Notes: generated by a model not told the origin, from the sequence alone. Shown: positions 33,778 to 43,530, counted from the stretch's first letter. The stretch is 64,000 nucleotides of DNA from Anniella stebbinsi (GCA_029215795.1 JARDYH010000002.1:295709973-295773972), one strand, 5' to 3'. Numbers and translations: made by a program.

Positions 33778-34096
33778 TAGGCTGACCATATGAAAAGGAG
33801 GACAGGCTCATGTAACTTTAACAGTTGTAGAGAAAAGGGAATTTCAGCCAGTGTGATTTGTATGCAATTAGTTCCTGGTGAAATTTCTTCTTCATCACAA
33901 CAGTTAAAGTTGCAGGCACTATACTAGAGTGGCCATATACAAAAGAAGGCAGGGCCCCTGCAACTTTAACTGTTGTGATGAAGAGGGAATTTCACCAGGA
34001 ACTAATTGCATACAAATGACACTGGCTGAAATTCCCTTTTCTCTACAACTGTTAAAGTTACAGGAGCCCTGTCCTCCTTTTCATATGGTCAGCCTA
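33778..34096. mobile_element. Intact palindromic MITE family A with 8-bp duplication
   Basis: The 319-bp element begins TAGGCTGACCATATG, ends CATATGGTCAGCCTA and is palindromic around ATACTAGAGTGGCCAT. The 8-bp sequence GCTACTAG flanks it (33770-33777 and 34097-34104), which assigns it to a hAT-type transposase in trans. It is inserted inside repeat E. It has no coding capacity. Confidence 0.9.
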
Positions 34097-34315
34097 GCTA
34101 CTAGTCCAGATGGCTATGTGCTTCATCCAGTATCAGAGGCAGTAAACGTATGCACACCAGTTGCTGGGGAACATGGGTGGAAGGGTGCTGTTTCATTCGT
34201 GTATTGCTTATGGGTTCCTGGTCAATGGCCAGTTGACTGGTGTGTGAACAGAATATTGGACTAGATGGACCCTTGGTCTGATCCAGCAGGGCTCTTCCTA
34301 TGTCCTTACATTACT
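34097..34315 (+). repeat. Interspersed repeat E
   Basis: Contains GTTGCTGGGGAACATGGGTG, TGGACTAGATGGACCCTTGG and TCTGATCCAGCAGGGCTCTT. The same words run in opposite orientation at 1138-1310. It continues on the other side of the MITE for at least the 8 duplicated bases. Confidence 0.65.
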
Positions 34316-34350
34316 CTTTCTCACTTTCTTCCCAGCTTGAGCAAGGAGAC

Positions 34351-34352
34351 AT

Positions 34353-34387
<35 letters not shown>

Positions 34388-34560
34388 TTATTGGCTTTAT
34401 GCCCTGTTCTTTAGCTGAAAAGGCTCTCAGAGAGGCTTACAAATCAATAAAACAAAGCAATTCCTGCCCTCAGGCTTACCATCTAAAAAGACATGACACA
34501 AAAGGAAAAGGGGATATGGAGGGAAAAGGAATGCAAGACAATTTAGGCATTCTTTCTTAA
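34351..34560 (-). repeat. (TTTA)n microsatellite and LINE 3' UTR remnant
   Basis: A (TTTA)n array (34351-34389) is followed by GCTGAAAAGGCTCTCAGAGA and GGCTTACAAATCAATAAAAC, the complement of an L2/CR1-like LINE tail. Confidence 0.55.
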
Positions 34561-35570
34561 AGTTATGACCAGATGTAATTCAGATGTAATACTGTAATGG
34601 CTGTGATGCAGACAGACTTTGCTGGTCTTCTTCACAACCAGCTGGAATAGAAAGAGTTCAGAGAGGAGAAGCCCAAAATTGCTAGTCTCTCAGTTTGGTC
34701 GATGGAGTGGTCCTGCTTCCTATCTCCTCCTCTGCTACCGCTTGATGGAATGGCTGGTGTGGAAGACGCAAATTCTGATGAAGCTGACCTCTCAGCAGGT
34801 CTGATGGTGGGCTTGCTTTCCTTCTTTACCTCTGCTAATAGCCTGATGGAAACAGTTTGACCAATGGTACGTGTGGGACTATTTTCTGCAGATCACCTCA
34901 CTTCCATGCCTGTTATGGAACAACAATTTTTATGATTCTAACTAAGGAGATTATTATTATGACACCAAAGATGTGGATTAATGGAAAGTAGGCAAACAGG
35001 TAATGGCACAAACGGCTTTGCATTTTGCCAGGTCTGTAGTTTCTGAGCTGTGCCTGCACCAGATTTCAGAGGGCCCTTTGTCAAGACATGCTTAGTGGGG
35101 GCCCTCGCTCAGTAGGGATCTCTGGATTTTGTGAAATCTGCCCCACGTGAGTTTCATGGATTGTGTGGCGTCATTCGTTCCAGCGTCTGGTCATAGACAG
35201 ATTTCTAATTTTTTCCCTTTAGCTGAAAAAATACATAAATACTTCCATAAGGAAGTCCGCAACAGTTTACATAATTTATGTTAGTATGTAGCATTTCGTG
35301 TAAACTTTCCCTGCATATATTTTCCAACATGGCATATGTCTCAGGAAAAGTGTACGTATTTTCCTGTGAATAAATTTGTATCAATTTCGGGACAGTAAAA
35401 ATAAATAAATCCAAAAGTACATGGACTCTGTGCAGCCTAGGAAGGGCAGCCCACAGCGGATTCTGCAGGTCAGATTCTTAGAAAACTGAACTCATTTTAG
35501 TCCATCCTGATTTTCTTCAGCATTCCTATTTCTCATTGAGTGTACCTTCTCACTGTCATTGGCCACGCAT
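34561..35570. other. Unannotated non-coding sequence
   Basis: No gene or repeat recognised. Confidence 0.4.
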
Positions 35571-35574
35571 ATTT

Positions 35575-37615
35575 TTTTTTTATTTATTTATTTATTTATT
35601 ACATTTGTATACCGCCCCATAGCCAAAACTCTCTGGGCGGTTTACATAGGATTAAAAACAATTAAAAACAATATACAAAAATTAAAACAGCAAAAACATA
35701 CAACATACACACAATCTGTACATTTAAAAACCACTTCAACACTTCAAAAAGCTACAAAAACAAAACAAAACAAACCCAGGCTCCTCAGTTATTGTCAAAT
35801 GCCTGAGAGAAGAGGAAAGTCTTGACCTGGCGCCGAAAAGATAACAATGTTGGCGCCAGGCGGGCCTCGTCGGGGAGATTGTTCCACAATTGGGGAGCCA
35901 CCACAGGGAAGGCCCTCTCTCTTGTTGCTGACCTCCGAGCTTCCCTCAGAGGAGGCACTCGGAGGAGGGCCTTAAATGTTGAACGTAGTGTTCGGGTAGG
36001 TTCATGTCGGGAAAGGCGTTCCATCAGGTATTGTGATCCCAAGCCATGTAAGGCTTTATAGGTTAAAACCAGCACCTTGAACCGGGCTCGGAAACATACA
36101 GGCAGCCAATGCAAGCGGGCCAGAGTAGGTCTTATATGTTCGAACCTACTGGTTCCAGTTATCAATCTGGCCACTGCATTTTGCACAAGCTGCAGCTTCC
36201 GAACCACCTTCAAAGGCAGCCCCACGTAGAGTGCATTGCAGTAATCTAACTTGGAGGTTACCAGAGCATGGACAACTGAAGCCAGGTTATCCCTGTCCAG
36301 ATAGGGACATAGCTGGGCCACCAGCCGAAGTTGGTAGAAGGCACTCCGTGCCACCCAGGCCACCTGCGCCTCAAGTGACAGAGATGGTTCTAGGAGAACC
36401 CCCAAGCTACGAACCCGCTCCTTCAAGGGGAGTGCAACCCCATCCAGAACAGGTTGAACACCCTCCATCCGGTCAGCGGAACCACCCACTAACAGCATCT
36501 CAGTCTTGTCTGGATTGAGTTTCAGTTTATTAGCCGTCATTCAGTCCATTGTCGCAGCCAGGCACTGGTTCAGCACATCCACAGCCTCACCTGATGAAGA
36601 TGAAAAGGAGAAATAGAGTTGCGTGTCATCAGCGTACTGATGACAACGCACTCCAAAACTCCGGATGACTGCACTCAACGGTTTCATGTAGATGTTGAAC
36701 AGCATGGGGGACAAAACTGACCCCTGTGGAACCCCATACTGGAGAATCCACGGGGCCGAGCAATGTTCCCCAAGCACCACCTTCTGGAGCCGACCCCCCA
36801 AGTAGGAGCGGAACCACTGCAATGCAGTGCCTCCCACTCCCAACTCAACCAGTCGTCCCAGAAGGATACCATGGTCGATGGTATCGAAAGCCGCTGAGAG
36901 ATCAAGGAGAATCAACAAAGTCACACTCCCCCTGTCTGTCACCCGACATAGGTCATCATACAGGGCGACCGTACCAAAACCAGGCCTGAAACCCGACTGA
37001 AATGGATCCAGATAATCAGTCTCATCCAAGAGTGCCTGGAGTTGGCTCGCAACCACCCGCTCCAGGACCTTGCCCAGGAATGAAACATTTGCTACTGGCC
37101 TGTAGTTATTAAGATTTTCAGGGTCCAGGGAAGATTTCTTTAGGAGTGGTCTCACTGCTGCCTCTTTCAGGAGGCCTGGGACCACTCCCTCTTGCAAAGA
37201 GGCATTAATCACTTCCCTGGCTCAGCCAGTTGTTCCATCCCTGCTAGCTTTTATTAGCCAAGAGGGGCAAGGATCCAATATGGAAGTGGTTGCATGAACC
37301 TGTCCAAGCACCTTGTCAACATTGTAGAGCTGCACCAACTGAAACTCATCCAAGAAAACAGGACAAGCCTGTGCTCTGGATACCTCACTAGATTCACCTG
37401 CTATAACACTGGAGTCTAAGTCCTGACGGATGCCAGAGATTTTATTCTGGAAGTGCCCAGCAAATGTATTACAGCGGGCCTCAGATGGTTCTACCATGTC
37501 CTTGGGGCCAGGATGTAAAAGCCCCTGGACAACTCTGAAAAGCTCTGCTGGGCGGCAGGTTGATGATTGAATAGTTGCAGCAAAGTATTGTTTTTTTGCT
37601 GCCCTCACTGCCCCT
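35575..37615 (-). mobile_element. L2/CR1-like LINE, 5'-truncated, best preserved in the window
   Basis: A minus-strand LINE copy running from about 37615 to a 3' tail at 35575-35660. The tail has GTTTTGGCTATGGGGCGGTA followed by an (AAAT)n run. It contains most of ORF2 downstream of the endonuclease. 5' truncation and a microsatellite tail are typical of target-primed insertion. Target duplications were not found. Confidence 0.9.
35785..37608 (-). pseudogene. Reverse transcriptase ORF of the LINE, two in-frame stops
   Basis: One reading register runs across the whole feature, interrupted only by stops at about 37222 and 36541. The central 223-residue part (36541-37212) holds RT blocks YRPVANVSFLGKVLERVVAS, LLDLSAAFDTIDH (first catalytic aspartate), GVPQGSVLSPMLFNIYMKPL and HQYADDTQLY (YADD at about residues 193-196). 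The last 251 residues include LKLNPDKTEMLLVGG, LVTSKLDYCNALYVGLPLK, HWLPVCFRARFKVLVLTYKA and RERAFPVVAPQLWNNLPDEA, typical of the L2/CR1 clade. Upstream of the first stop the linker before the fingers is readable. The endonuclease domain is absent through truncation. The enzyme would copy its RNA at a nicked target; this copy is inactive but fairly young, having few lesions. Confidence 0.9.
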
Positions 37616-37659
37616 GAATACGGCTTACCATAAGCACTTACCAGTGTTTGATTGCATCC

Positions 37660-37852
37660 ATCAGGAGTTCGTCTCCATCTGCATATATCCTGGGGTCATC
37701 TCTAGGTCATCCCTGTGCATCCAAATGACACTAAGGGTATCCTGGGATCATGCAGGGACAACCAGAGACTTTCCCTGGGATAACTGAGACTGCGGATTTC
37801 CTATTTTTTCCTGCAGTCCCAGGACACCCTCGAGGATTGCGGCTGGTGTGGT
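37660..37852. repeat. Fragment of MITE family F
   Basis: Shares the words CATCCAAATGACACTAAGGG, TTTCCCTGGGATAACTGAGA and CAGTCCCAGGACACCCTCG with the left half of 2346-2898 in similar order. Confidence 0.5.
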
Positions 37853-37856
37853 GCAA

Positions 37857-37902
<46 letters not shown>
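37857..37902. repeat. (AAT)n microsatellite, LINE tail
   Basis: About 15 units. It forms the 3' tail of the interrupted LINE that continues at 37903 on the minus strand. Confidence 0.9.
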
Positions 37903-38024
37903 TATTTATTTATAACTCACCTCTTCCTCCGGATCGAGGCGGGGAACAACAATAAATATAAACACAAGAACCACAAAATAGATAAAATATTAAAACTAAT
38001 AAAAACTAATACATCATTAAAAAC
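37903..38024 (-). mobile_element. 3' UTR of an L2/CR1-like LINE, split by the giant palindrome
   Basis: Minus-strand LINE tail text (complement of ACTCACCTCTTCCTCCGGAT and following). The 8 bp at 38017-38024 (TTAAAAAC) are duplicated at 41011-41018, after which the LINE resumes. It is therefore one LINE copy opened by the palindrome. Confidence 0.8.
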
Positions 38025-38041
38025 TAGGGATGTGCACTGAC

Positions 38042-38138
38042 CCCCCGGATCGGATCGGATAGCGGATCGGAATCGGACCTGGGGGGTCGGATCGGATCGG
38101 ATCGGATCGGAGGCTGGTCGGATCGGATCGGACCAGAT
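38042..38138. repeat. Left subterminal CGGAT pentamer array
   Basis: Consists largely of CGGAT/GGATC repeats just inside the left terminus, with interruptions. The array reads CGGAT on the plus strand, as does the right one, so it does not mirror it. hAT transposases are known to bind short subterminal repeats; that function is inferred here. Confidence 0.8.
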
Positions 38139-38205
38139 GTCCGATCCGGATCGGACGCCATTTTGAATGCTTTTTCCCATAGCCAAGTATTGTTTTACAA
38201 AAACG

Positions 38206-39240
38206 CCTATAACTTTTTCATTTTTAAAGATAGAAGGATGAAACTTGGGCACATTGTAGACTGGTTAGGGGTAGTTATCTGTGAGAAATTTCAGAAAGAT
38301 TGGTGCATGCATTTTGTGGCAATTAATTTTTTAATAAATACCCAGGAATGCCTATAACTTTGTCATTTTTAAAGTTACACACATGAAACTTTGCCACATT
38401 GTAGGGGGTACCTTGGGACCTATGTGTGTGAAATTTCAGAAACGTAGGTGCTTGTCTTGTGTGGCAATTAATTTTTAGAAAAATGGGTAGTAGTGGGGTA
38501 AATACAGTTACGCCTCCCATTTTTTTATTTTTGAAGATACAAACAGGAAACTTGGGCACATTACAGGTACCACTTGCCTTGATATGTGTGTGAAATTTCA
38601 GAAACATTGGAGCTTTCCTTGTGTGGCAATTAATTTTTGAAACAATGAGGAAAGAAACACCTATAACTTTGTCATTTTTAAAGTTACACACATGAAACTT
38701 TGCCACATTGTAGGTGGTACCTTGGGACCCATGTGTGTGAAATTTCGGAAACGTAGGTGCTTGCCTTGTGTGGCAATTAATTTTTTAATAAATACCCAGG
38801 AATGCCTATAACTTTGTCATTTTTAAAGTTACACACATGAAACTTTGCCACATTGTAGGCGGTACCTTGGGACCTATGTGTGTGAAATTTCGGAAACGTA
38901 GGTGCTTGCCTTGTGTGGCAATTAATTTTAGAAAAATGGGTAGTGGTGGGGTAAATACAGTTACGCCTCCCACTTTTTTATTTTTGAAGATACAAACAGG
39001 AAACATGGGCACATTACAGGTACCACTTGGCTTGATATGTGTGTAAAATTTCAGACAGCTGGGTCCAGGCATGTGGTGGCAAGGTATTTTTGAAACAATG
39101 AGGAAAGAAACGCCTATAACTTTTTTATTTTAAAAGTTAGAAGTCTGAACATTGCTCACTTTGTAGATGGGTTAGGGGTAGATATGTGTCAGAAATTTCA
39201 GAATGATAGGTCCAGGCATTTGATGGCTATGGAATTTTTA
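38206..39240. repeat. Seven tandem modules of about 150 bp in the left arm
   Basis: Module starts (CCTATAACTT or the variant CGCCTCCC) lie near 38206, 38351, 38513, 38660, 38815, 38966 and 39113, spaced 145-162 bp. Recurrent inner words are TTTTTAAAGTTACACACATG, GAAACTT, GGGACC, GTGTGAAATTTC and TGTGGCAATTAATTTT. The pair at 38351 plus 38513 recurs as 38815 plus 38966, a higher-order unit of about 464 bp. The right arm repeats everything in mirror image (about 39788-40822). Confidence 0.85.
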
Positions 39241-39321
39241 AATTACATGTTTCAAAAAAATTTCTACAGAGGCCAGGTCTTCCCCTCCCGCTTCCCGCGA
39301 AGAAAAGGAAACACTCTCTCG

Positions 39322-39507
39322 TCTCGATCCCTTTGATCCTTGCTAGTAGTATCCATTACAGGGCTCGTGTTTCCTTTCCTACTTTCACTTTTCAAGCAGA
39401 ACGGCTGAGCCTAGCTGAGTTTTGCAGCCATGCGTGCAAGGAAGGATCACTCTGGTCTCGATCCCTTTGATCCTTGGTAGTATCCATTACAGGGCTCGTG
39501 TCTGCTT
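39322..39507. repeat. Inner-arm duplication next to the palindrome centre
   Basis: TCTCGATCCCTTTGATCCTT followed by AGTATCCATTACAGGGCTCG occurs twice in the left arm (about 39332-39371 and 39457-39501), and twice in mirror image in the right arm. Confidence 0.8.
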
Positions 39508-40888
39508 TCACTTTGTACTCAAGCAGACACGAGCCCTGTAATGGATACTACCAAGGATCAAAGGGATCGAGACCAGAGTGATCCTTCCTTGCACGCATGG
39601 CTGCAAAACTCAGCTAGGCTCAGCCGTTCTGCTTGAAAAGTGAAAGTAGGAAAGGAAACACGAGCCCTGTAATGGATACTACTAGCAAGGATCAAAGGGA
39701 TCGAGACGAGAGAGTGTTTCCTTTTCTTCACGGGAAGCGGGAGGGGAAGACCTGGCCTCTGTAGAAATTTTTTTGAAACATGTAATTTAAAAATTCCATA
39801 GCCATCAAATGCCTGGACCTATAATTCTGAAATTTCTGACACATATCTACCCCTAACCCATCTACAAAGTGAGCAATGTTCAGACTTCTAACTTTTAAAA
39901 TAAAAAAGTTATAGGCGTTTCTTTCCTCATTGTTTCAAAAATACCTTGCCACCACATGCCTGGACCCAGCTGTCTGAAATTTTACACACATATCAAGCCA
40001 AGTGGTACCTGTAATGTGCCCATGTTTCCTGTTTGTATCTTCAAAAATAAAAAAGTGGGAGGCGTAACTGTATTTACCCCACCACTACCCATTTTTCTAA
40101 AATTAATTGCCACACAAGGCAAGCACCTACGTTTCCGAAATTTCACACACAAAGGTCCCAAGGTACCGCCTACAATGTGGCAAAGTTTCATGTGTGTAAC
40201 TTTAAAAATGACAAAGTTATAGGCATTCCTGGGTATTTATTAAAAAATTAATTGCCACACAAGGCAAGCACCTACGTTTCCGAAATTTCACACACATGGG
40301 TCCCAAGGTACCACCTACAATGTGGCAAAGTTTCATGTGTGTAGCTTTAAAAATGACAAAGTTATAGGTGTTTCTTTCCTCATTGTTTCAAAAATTAATT
40401 GCCACACAAGGAAAGCTCCAATGTTTCTGAAATTTCACACACATATCAAGGCAAGTGGTACCTGTAATGTGCCCAAGTTTCCTGTTTGTATCTTCAAAAA
40501 TAAAAAAATGGGAGGCGTAGCTGTATTTACCCCACTACTACCCATTTTTCTAAAAATTAATTGCCACACAAGACAAGCACCTACGTTTCTGAAATTTCAC
40601 ACACGTAGGTCCCAAGGTACCCCCTACAATGTGGCAAAGTTTCATGTGTGTAACTTTAAAAATGACAAAGTTATAGGCATTCCTGGGTATTTATTAAAAA
40701 ATTAATTGCCACAAAATGCATGCACCAATCTTTCTGAAATTTCTCACAGATAACTACCCCTAACCAGTCTACAATGTGCCCAAGTTTCATCCTTCTATCT
40801 TTAAAAATGAAAAAGTTATAGGCGTTTTTGTAAAACAATACTTGGCTATGGGAAAAAGCATTCAAAATGGCGTCCGATCCGGATCGGA

Positions 40889-40996
40889 CCTCATCGGATC
40901 GGATCGGATCGGATCGGAGGTTGTCCGGATCAGATCGGATCGGATTTTCCCGATTTTGGGTCGGATCGGATTCGGATCGTGGATCGGATCCGATCC
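40889..40996. repeat. Right subterminal CGGAT pentamer array
   Basis: GGATCGGATC-rich stretch running in the same orientation as the left array. Interrupting words (TTTTCCCGATTTTGGG) differ from the left side. Confidence 0.8.
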
Positions 40997-41010
40997 GATG
41001 CACACCCCTA

Positions 41011-41122
41011 TTAAAAACATCTTAAAATTCAACTGGGTAGGCCTGCCGGAAGAGATCAGTCTTCACGGCTCTCTTAAATTCATGAAGACTGCTAATTTGT
41101 CGAATCTCCTCTGGCAGGCCAT
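41011..41122 (-). mobile_element. Middle piece of the split LINE
   Basis: Continues the LINE opened at 38024, with the complement of text such as GAGATCAGTCTTCACGGCTC and CTGGCAGGCCATTCCACAG that belongs to the C-terminal ORF2 region. The next LINE piece begins at 41817. Confidence 0.75.
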
Positions 41123-41816
41123 TCCACAGCGGCCGCCCGCCGATGGAAGCGGACAGCGGGGGGGGGGGCTTCCCTGGCGGGGCTGTCCGCTTCTATCAGT
41201 GGGCACCAGCGGGCGCCTGCCAATGGAAGCGGACAACGGGGAGAGGGGGCTTACCTTCCGGGGACGTCCGCTCCCATCTGCCGTTGGCCGCTACTGTGAG
41301 CAGGCTTCGCGGCCTGCCCCTAGGTAGTGCGGCAGGTGATGTCATCACCTGGCACGCTACCTAGGGGCAGGCCGTGAAGCCTGCTTGCAGTAGCGGCCAG
41401 CAGCGGACGGGAGCGGACGGCCACGGAAGGTAACCAGGGGGAGGGGGAGGGGGAGGGGGCTTACCCCCCCGGGGTCGTCCGCTTACCCCCGGGGGTAAGG
41501 AGCACGGGGGAGGGGGCTTAGCTGCCGGGGCCATCCACAGCAAACGGCCCCGGGGGGGAGAAGGGAGTTAGGCCCCCTCACCCACCCACCGCTATTTTTT
41601 CCTCATAGACTTGCATTGGGGGAAAGCTTTCTTTTCCCCAATGCAAGTCTATGGGGGCGGGGAATGGTGGCTGATCCAAAAATCAGATGTCCGATTTTTG
41701 GATCAGGATCGGACTCGATCCGGTCCAGGGGGCTTCCGATTTTGTCTGATCCGGGACAAAATTGGAAGTCCCGATCTGAGTCCCGATCCGATCCAGGGGG
41801 TCTGTGCACACCCCTA
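41123..41816. mobile_element. G-rich composite palindromic insert with one TAGGG-type end
   Basis: The right end is GATCCAGGGGGTCTGTGCAC followed by ACCCCTA, matching the left end of the giant palindrome in complement. Next to it lies a GGATC-rich zone (41695-41790). Inside is a long palindrome at 41286-41398 (GGCCGCTACTG to CAGTAGCGGCC, centre GATGTCATC). There is also an 18-bp stem at 41604-41653 (CATAGACTTGCATTGGGG), and poly-G/(GGGGGA)n tracts. No left terminus of the same type is seen, and about 140 bp of the host LINE are missing at this junction, so the insert or its left flank was rearranged. Confidence 0.65.
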
Positions 41817-42130
41817 CTTTAAAGGTAATAACCAACACTTTATACTTTGCCCAGAAACTGATTGGCAGCCAATGAAGTGATTTTAAAATTGGTGTAATGT
41901 GGTCACCCCTGGCTGCCATATTTTGAACTAGTTGAAGTTTCCGGACTAGGCACAAAGGTAGCCCTATGTACAGCGCATTGCAGAAGTCGAGCCTCGAAGT
42001 TATCAGTGTGTGCACTACTGTCTTTAGGTCTTCCGACTCTAGGAAGGGGCGCAGCTGGCGTATCATGAGTTGTCCCTTCTTCCCTACGAGTAGTGGGGTG
42101 CTGGAAATGGGCAATGGAGCTGTGCGGGGG
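41817..42130 (-). pseudogene. C-terminal ORF2 fragment of the split LINE
   Basis: Minus-strand frames give VVHTLITSRLDFCNALYIGL, RKLQLVQNMAAR and HITPILKSLHWLPISF, then FKVLVITFK-like text (read here as YKVLVITFK). These place it in the same region as 11460-12095. Frame breaks are present. It and the pieces at 41011-41122 and 37903-38024 appear to be one old insertion. Confidence 0.8.
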
Positions 42131-42350
42131 TAGTCTGTGCCCATCAGGGGTAAGGGGGAGCAGTTTCAAGGGTGTTTTTTAAAAAAACTTGCTGTGGTGG
42201 AGTGCAATTGCTTTCCCCTCTCCAGAAAAAAATGGCACCTGCAATGTCCCCCTTGGCTTCCGGGACATCACACTGGCGTTTGGACACTAGAGGACAATCC
42301 TGGAACTGGGAATGCCTGGGATCCTCCCTCCTCCCTCTTGGAAGGCTCAT
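42131..42350. repeat. Possible MITE family F relative
   Basis: GTGGTGGAGTGCAATTGC, GGCTTCCGGGACATCAC and TCCTGGAACTGGGAATGCC echo words inside 2346-2898, but no ends are defined. Confidence 0.3.
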
Positions 42351-42379
42351 AGGTGTAAATGAGCCCATTGTCACCAGCT

Positions 42380-42660
42380 GGTAGAGCTCTTCATCCTCGT
42401 TGCTACCACTTGCTTGCTTGACAGGCAGGAAGCCTGTGCAAACAGACAGAGGCATCTCCTGCTCCTCCTTCTCATCTCCACTGTTGTCTGGGCCAGAGCA
42501 AGAGGCAGGTGAATAAGCAAGTTGCAATGATGAAGAGGAGGAACAAGTCCCAGGGGCTCTTGCCAGTGGGCCCCTGCTGAGATGTGTGTCCCAACAGGTG
42601 CCTGACCATGCCTACTTGTGATGCCAGTCCTGGTTCTGAACATGCATCCATTGGCATATT
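42380..42660. repeat. Unclassified repeat shared with 48490-48660
   Basis: Both places contain a GCAAGAGG...GATGAAGA block, then AGTTGCAAT or AGGTTGCAAT, CTTGCCA, and GGTGCC...ACCATGCCTAC. The orientation is the same. The family is unknown to me. Confidence 0.45.
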
Positions 42661-42799
42661 CTGGAGAACATGCTCCAGCATTATGCCCAGCCAGCCTCTC
42701 TCTCTCAGTCTCTCTCTCCCCCAGTACAGCCGCCGACTGCACAGCCAATACATTTGGCGTTCCACTGCCTTCTGCGGATGGGCTGTTGCATATTAAAGA

Positions 42800-43300
42800 C
42801 TGGAAATGAAAGCAAGAGCACATGTGAGAGCTGCTAAACAGAAATAGCAGAACTTGAGACTTAGTTATATGCCAGAAGCCACAACCAGATAGAAATCACA
42901 GGTTAGCCAGGAAATTACTTGCATTTAATTTGGGGCCATATCTCCTGGGAGGAGGTTAGCCTTTTCCTGTTGTGCAGGGATGTTGCCCCTGGGTATAATT
43001 TGCCTTTTTCATAAGAAAGGGTGCTATCTCCTCCTACCTCAAAGAGACCTTTCATAACAGATGAGGAGAATCAAATGTGGCACATTAAACAGGACAATTG
43101 CAAAGTCCCGATGAACTGATTTTCTTACAGCAAACTTCATCCTCGCTTAGCATTGTGCTCCTGCAAATCTCAGCTGGCTTGTTTCTTTCCTAATATTAAA
43201 AACAGCCCCTAAATAAACCAAGAGCTACCTGGGTTTTTATGACTGAGGAAAGAAAAGTTCAAGGCAATCTCTATGGCATTCTCCTTGGCTGCCGCTACCA
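42800..43300. other. Repeat-free block, candidate conserved non-coding element
   Basis: No repeat words and no coding signal. It contains TTGCATTTAATTTGG and GCACATTAAACAGG. Any regulatory role is inference. Confidence 0.22.
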
Positions 43301-43360
43301 CACTGTGGAACTATCTTCCACGGGATAGTTCCCATTTGTTTCTTCGCTGTCTGCCTGAGG

Positions 43361-43486
43361 GTGCAATCCTATGTATGTTTAGATAGAAAAAAGGCCAATA
43401 ATTCCCATAATGCCTCAGCCAGCATAGCTGGCTGGGGCATGCTGGGAGTGTAGCCCATGTTTCTGTCTATATGCATAGGATTGTGC
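43361..43486. mobile_element. D-type palindromic MITE
   Basis: The ends GTGCAATCCTATGTATG and CATAGGATTGTGC face each other, with inner arms CCAGCATAGCTGGCTGGG and CATGCTGGGAGTGTAGCCC. It is a fuller version of the short D-type units. Confidence 0.65.
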
Positions 43487-43530
43487 CTTAAGATGGCTTT
43501 GTTTATGCAAGCTTTCCATCAGCCTATATA

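Larger units (their letters stand above)
38025..41010. mobile_element. 2986-bp near-perfect palindromic foldback element
   Basis: The element starts TAGGGATGTGCAC, ends GATGCACACCCCTA, and is flanked by the 8-bp duplication TTAAAAAC (38017-38024 and 41011-41018). Its arms, about 38140-39507 and 39521-40888, are reverse complements with only scattered substitutions by eye. They keep exact length symmetry about base 39514. The loop is 13 nt (39508-39520), with TCTGCTT and AAGCAGA as the innermost stem. Each arm is built of roughly 150-bp modules plus a 270-bp inner part. The mirrored open frames (for example 38323-38706 minus and 40322-40705 plus) are products of the modules and match no protein that I know. 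The 8-bp duplication and short TAGGG ends suggest mobilisation by a hAT-type transposase; related small elements are at 10001 and 15731. Confidence 0.93.

Noticed and set aside
38206..39240. Regularly spaced repeats as a CRISPR-like array
   Set aside because: The unit is about 150 bp with related rather than unique spacers, the host is a vertebrate, and no cas-like gene is present.
38323..40705. Mirrored 127-residue open frames (38323-38706 minus, 40322-40705 plus) and 88-residue frames in the palindrome arms, as a possible gene pair
   Set aside because: They arise from tandem modules and stay open in mirror image because the arms are nearly identical. The peptides repeat KF-VCNFKN-like words once per module, match no family known to me, and lack initiation or splicing context.
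41130..41560. G-rich, CpG-rich stretch as a promoter island
   Set aside because: It is part of a palindromic insert within a LINE and next to a transposon terminus.
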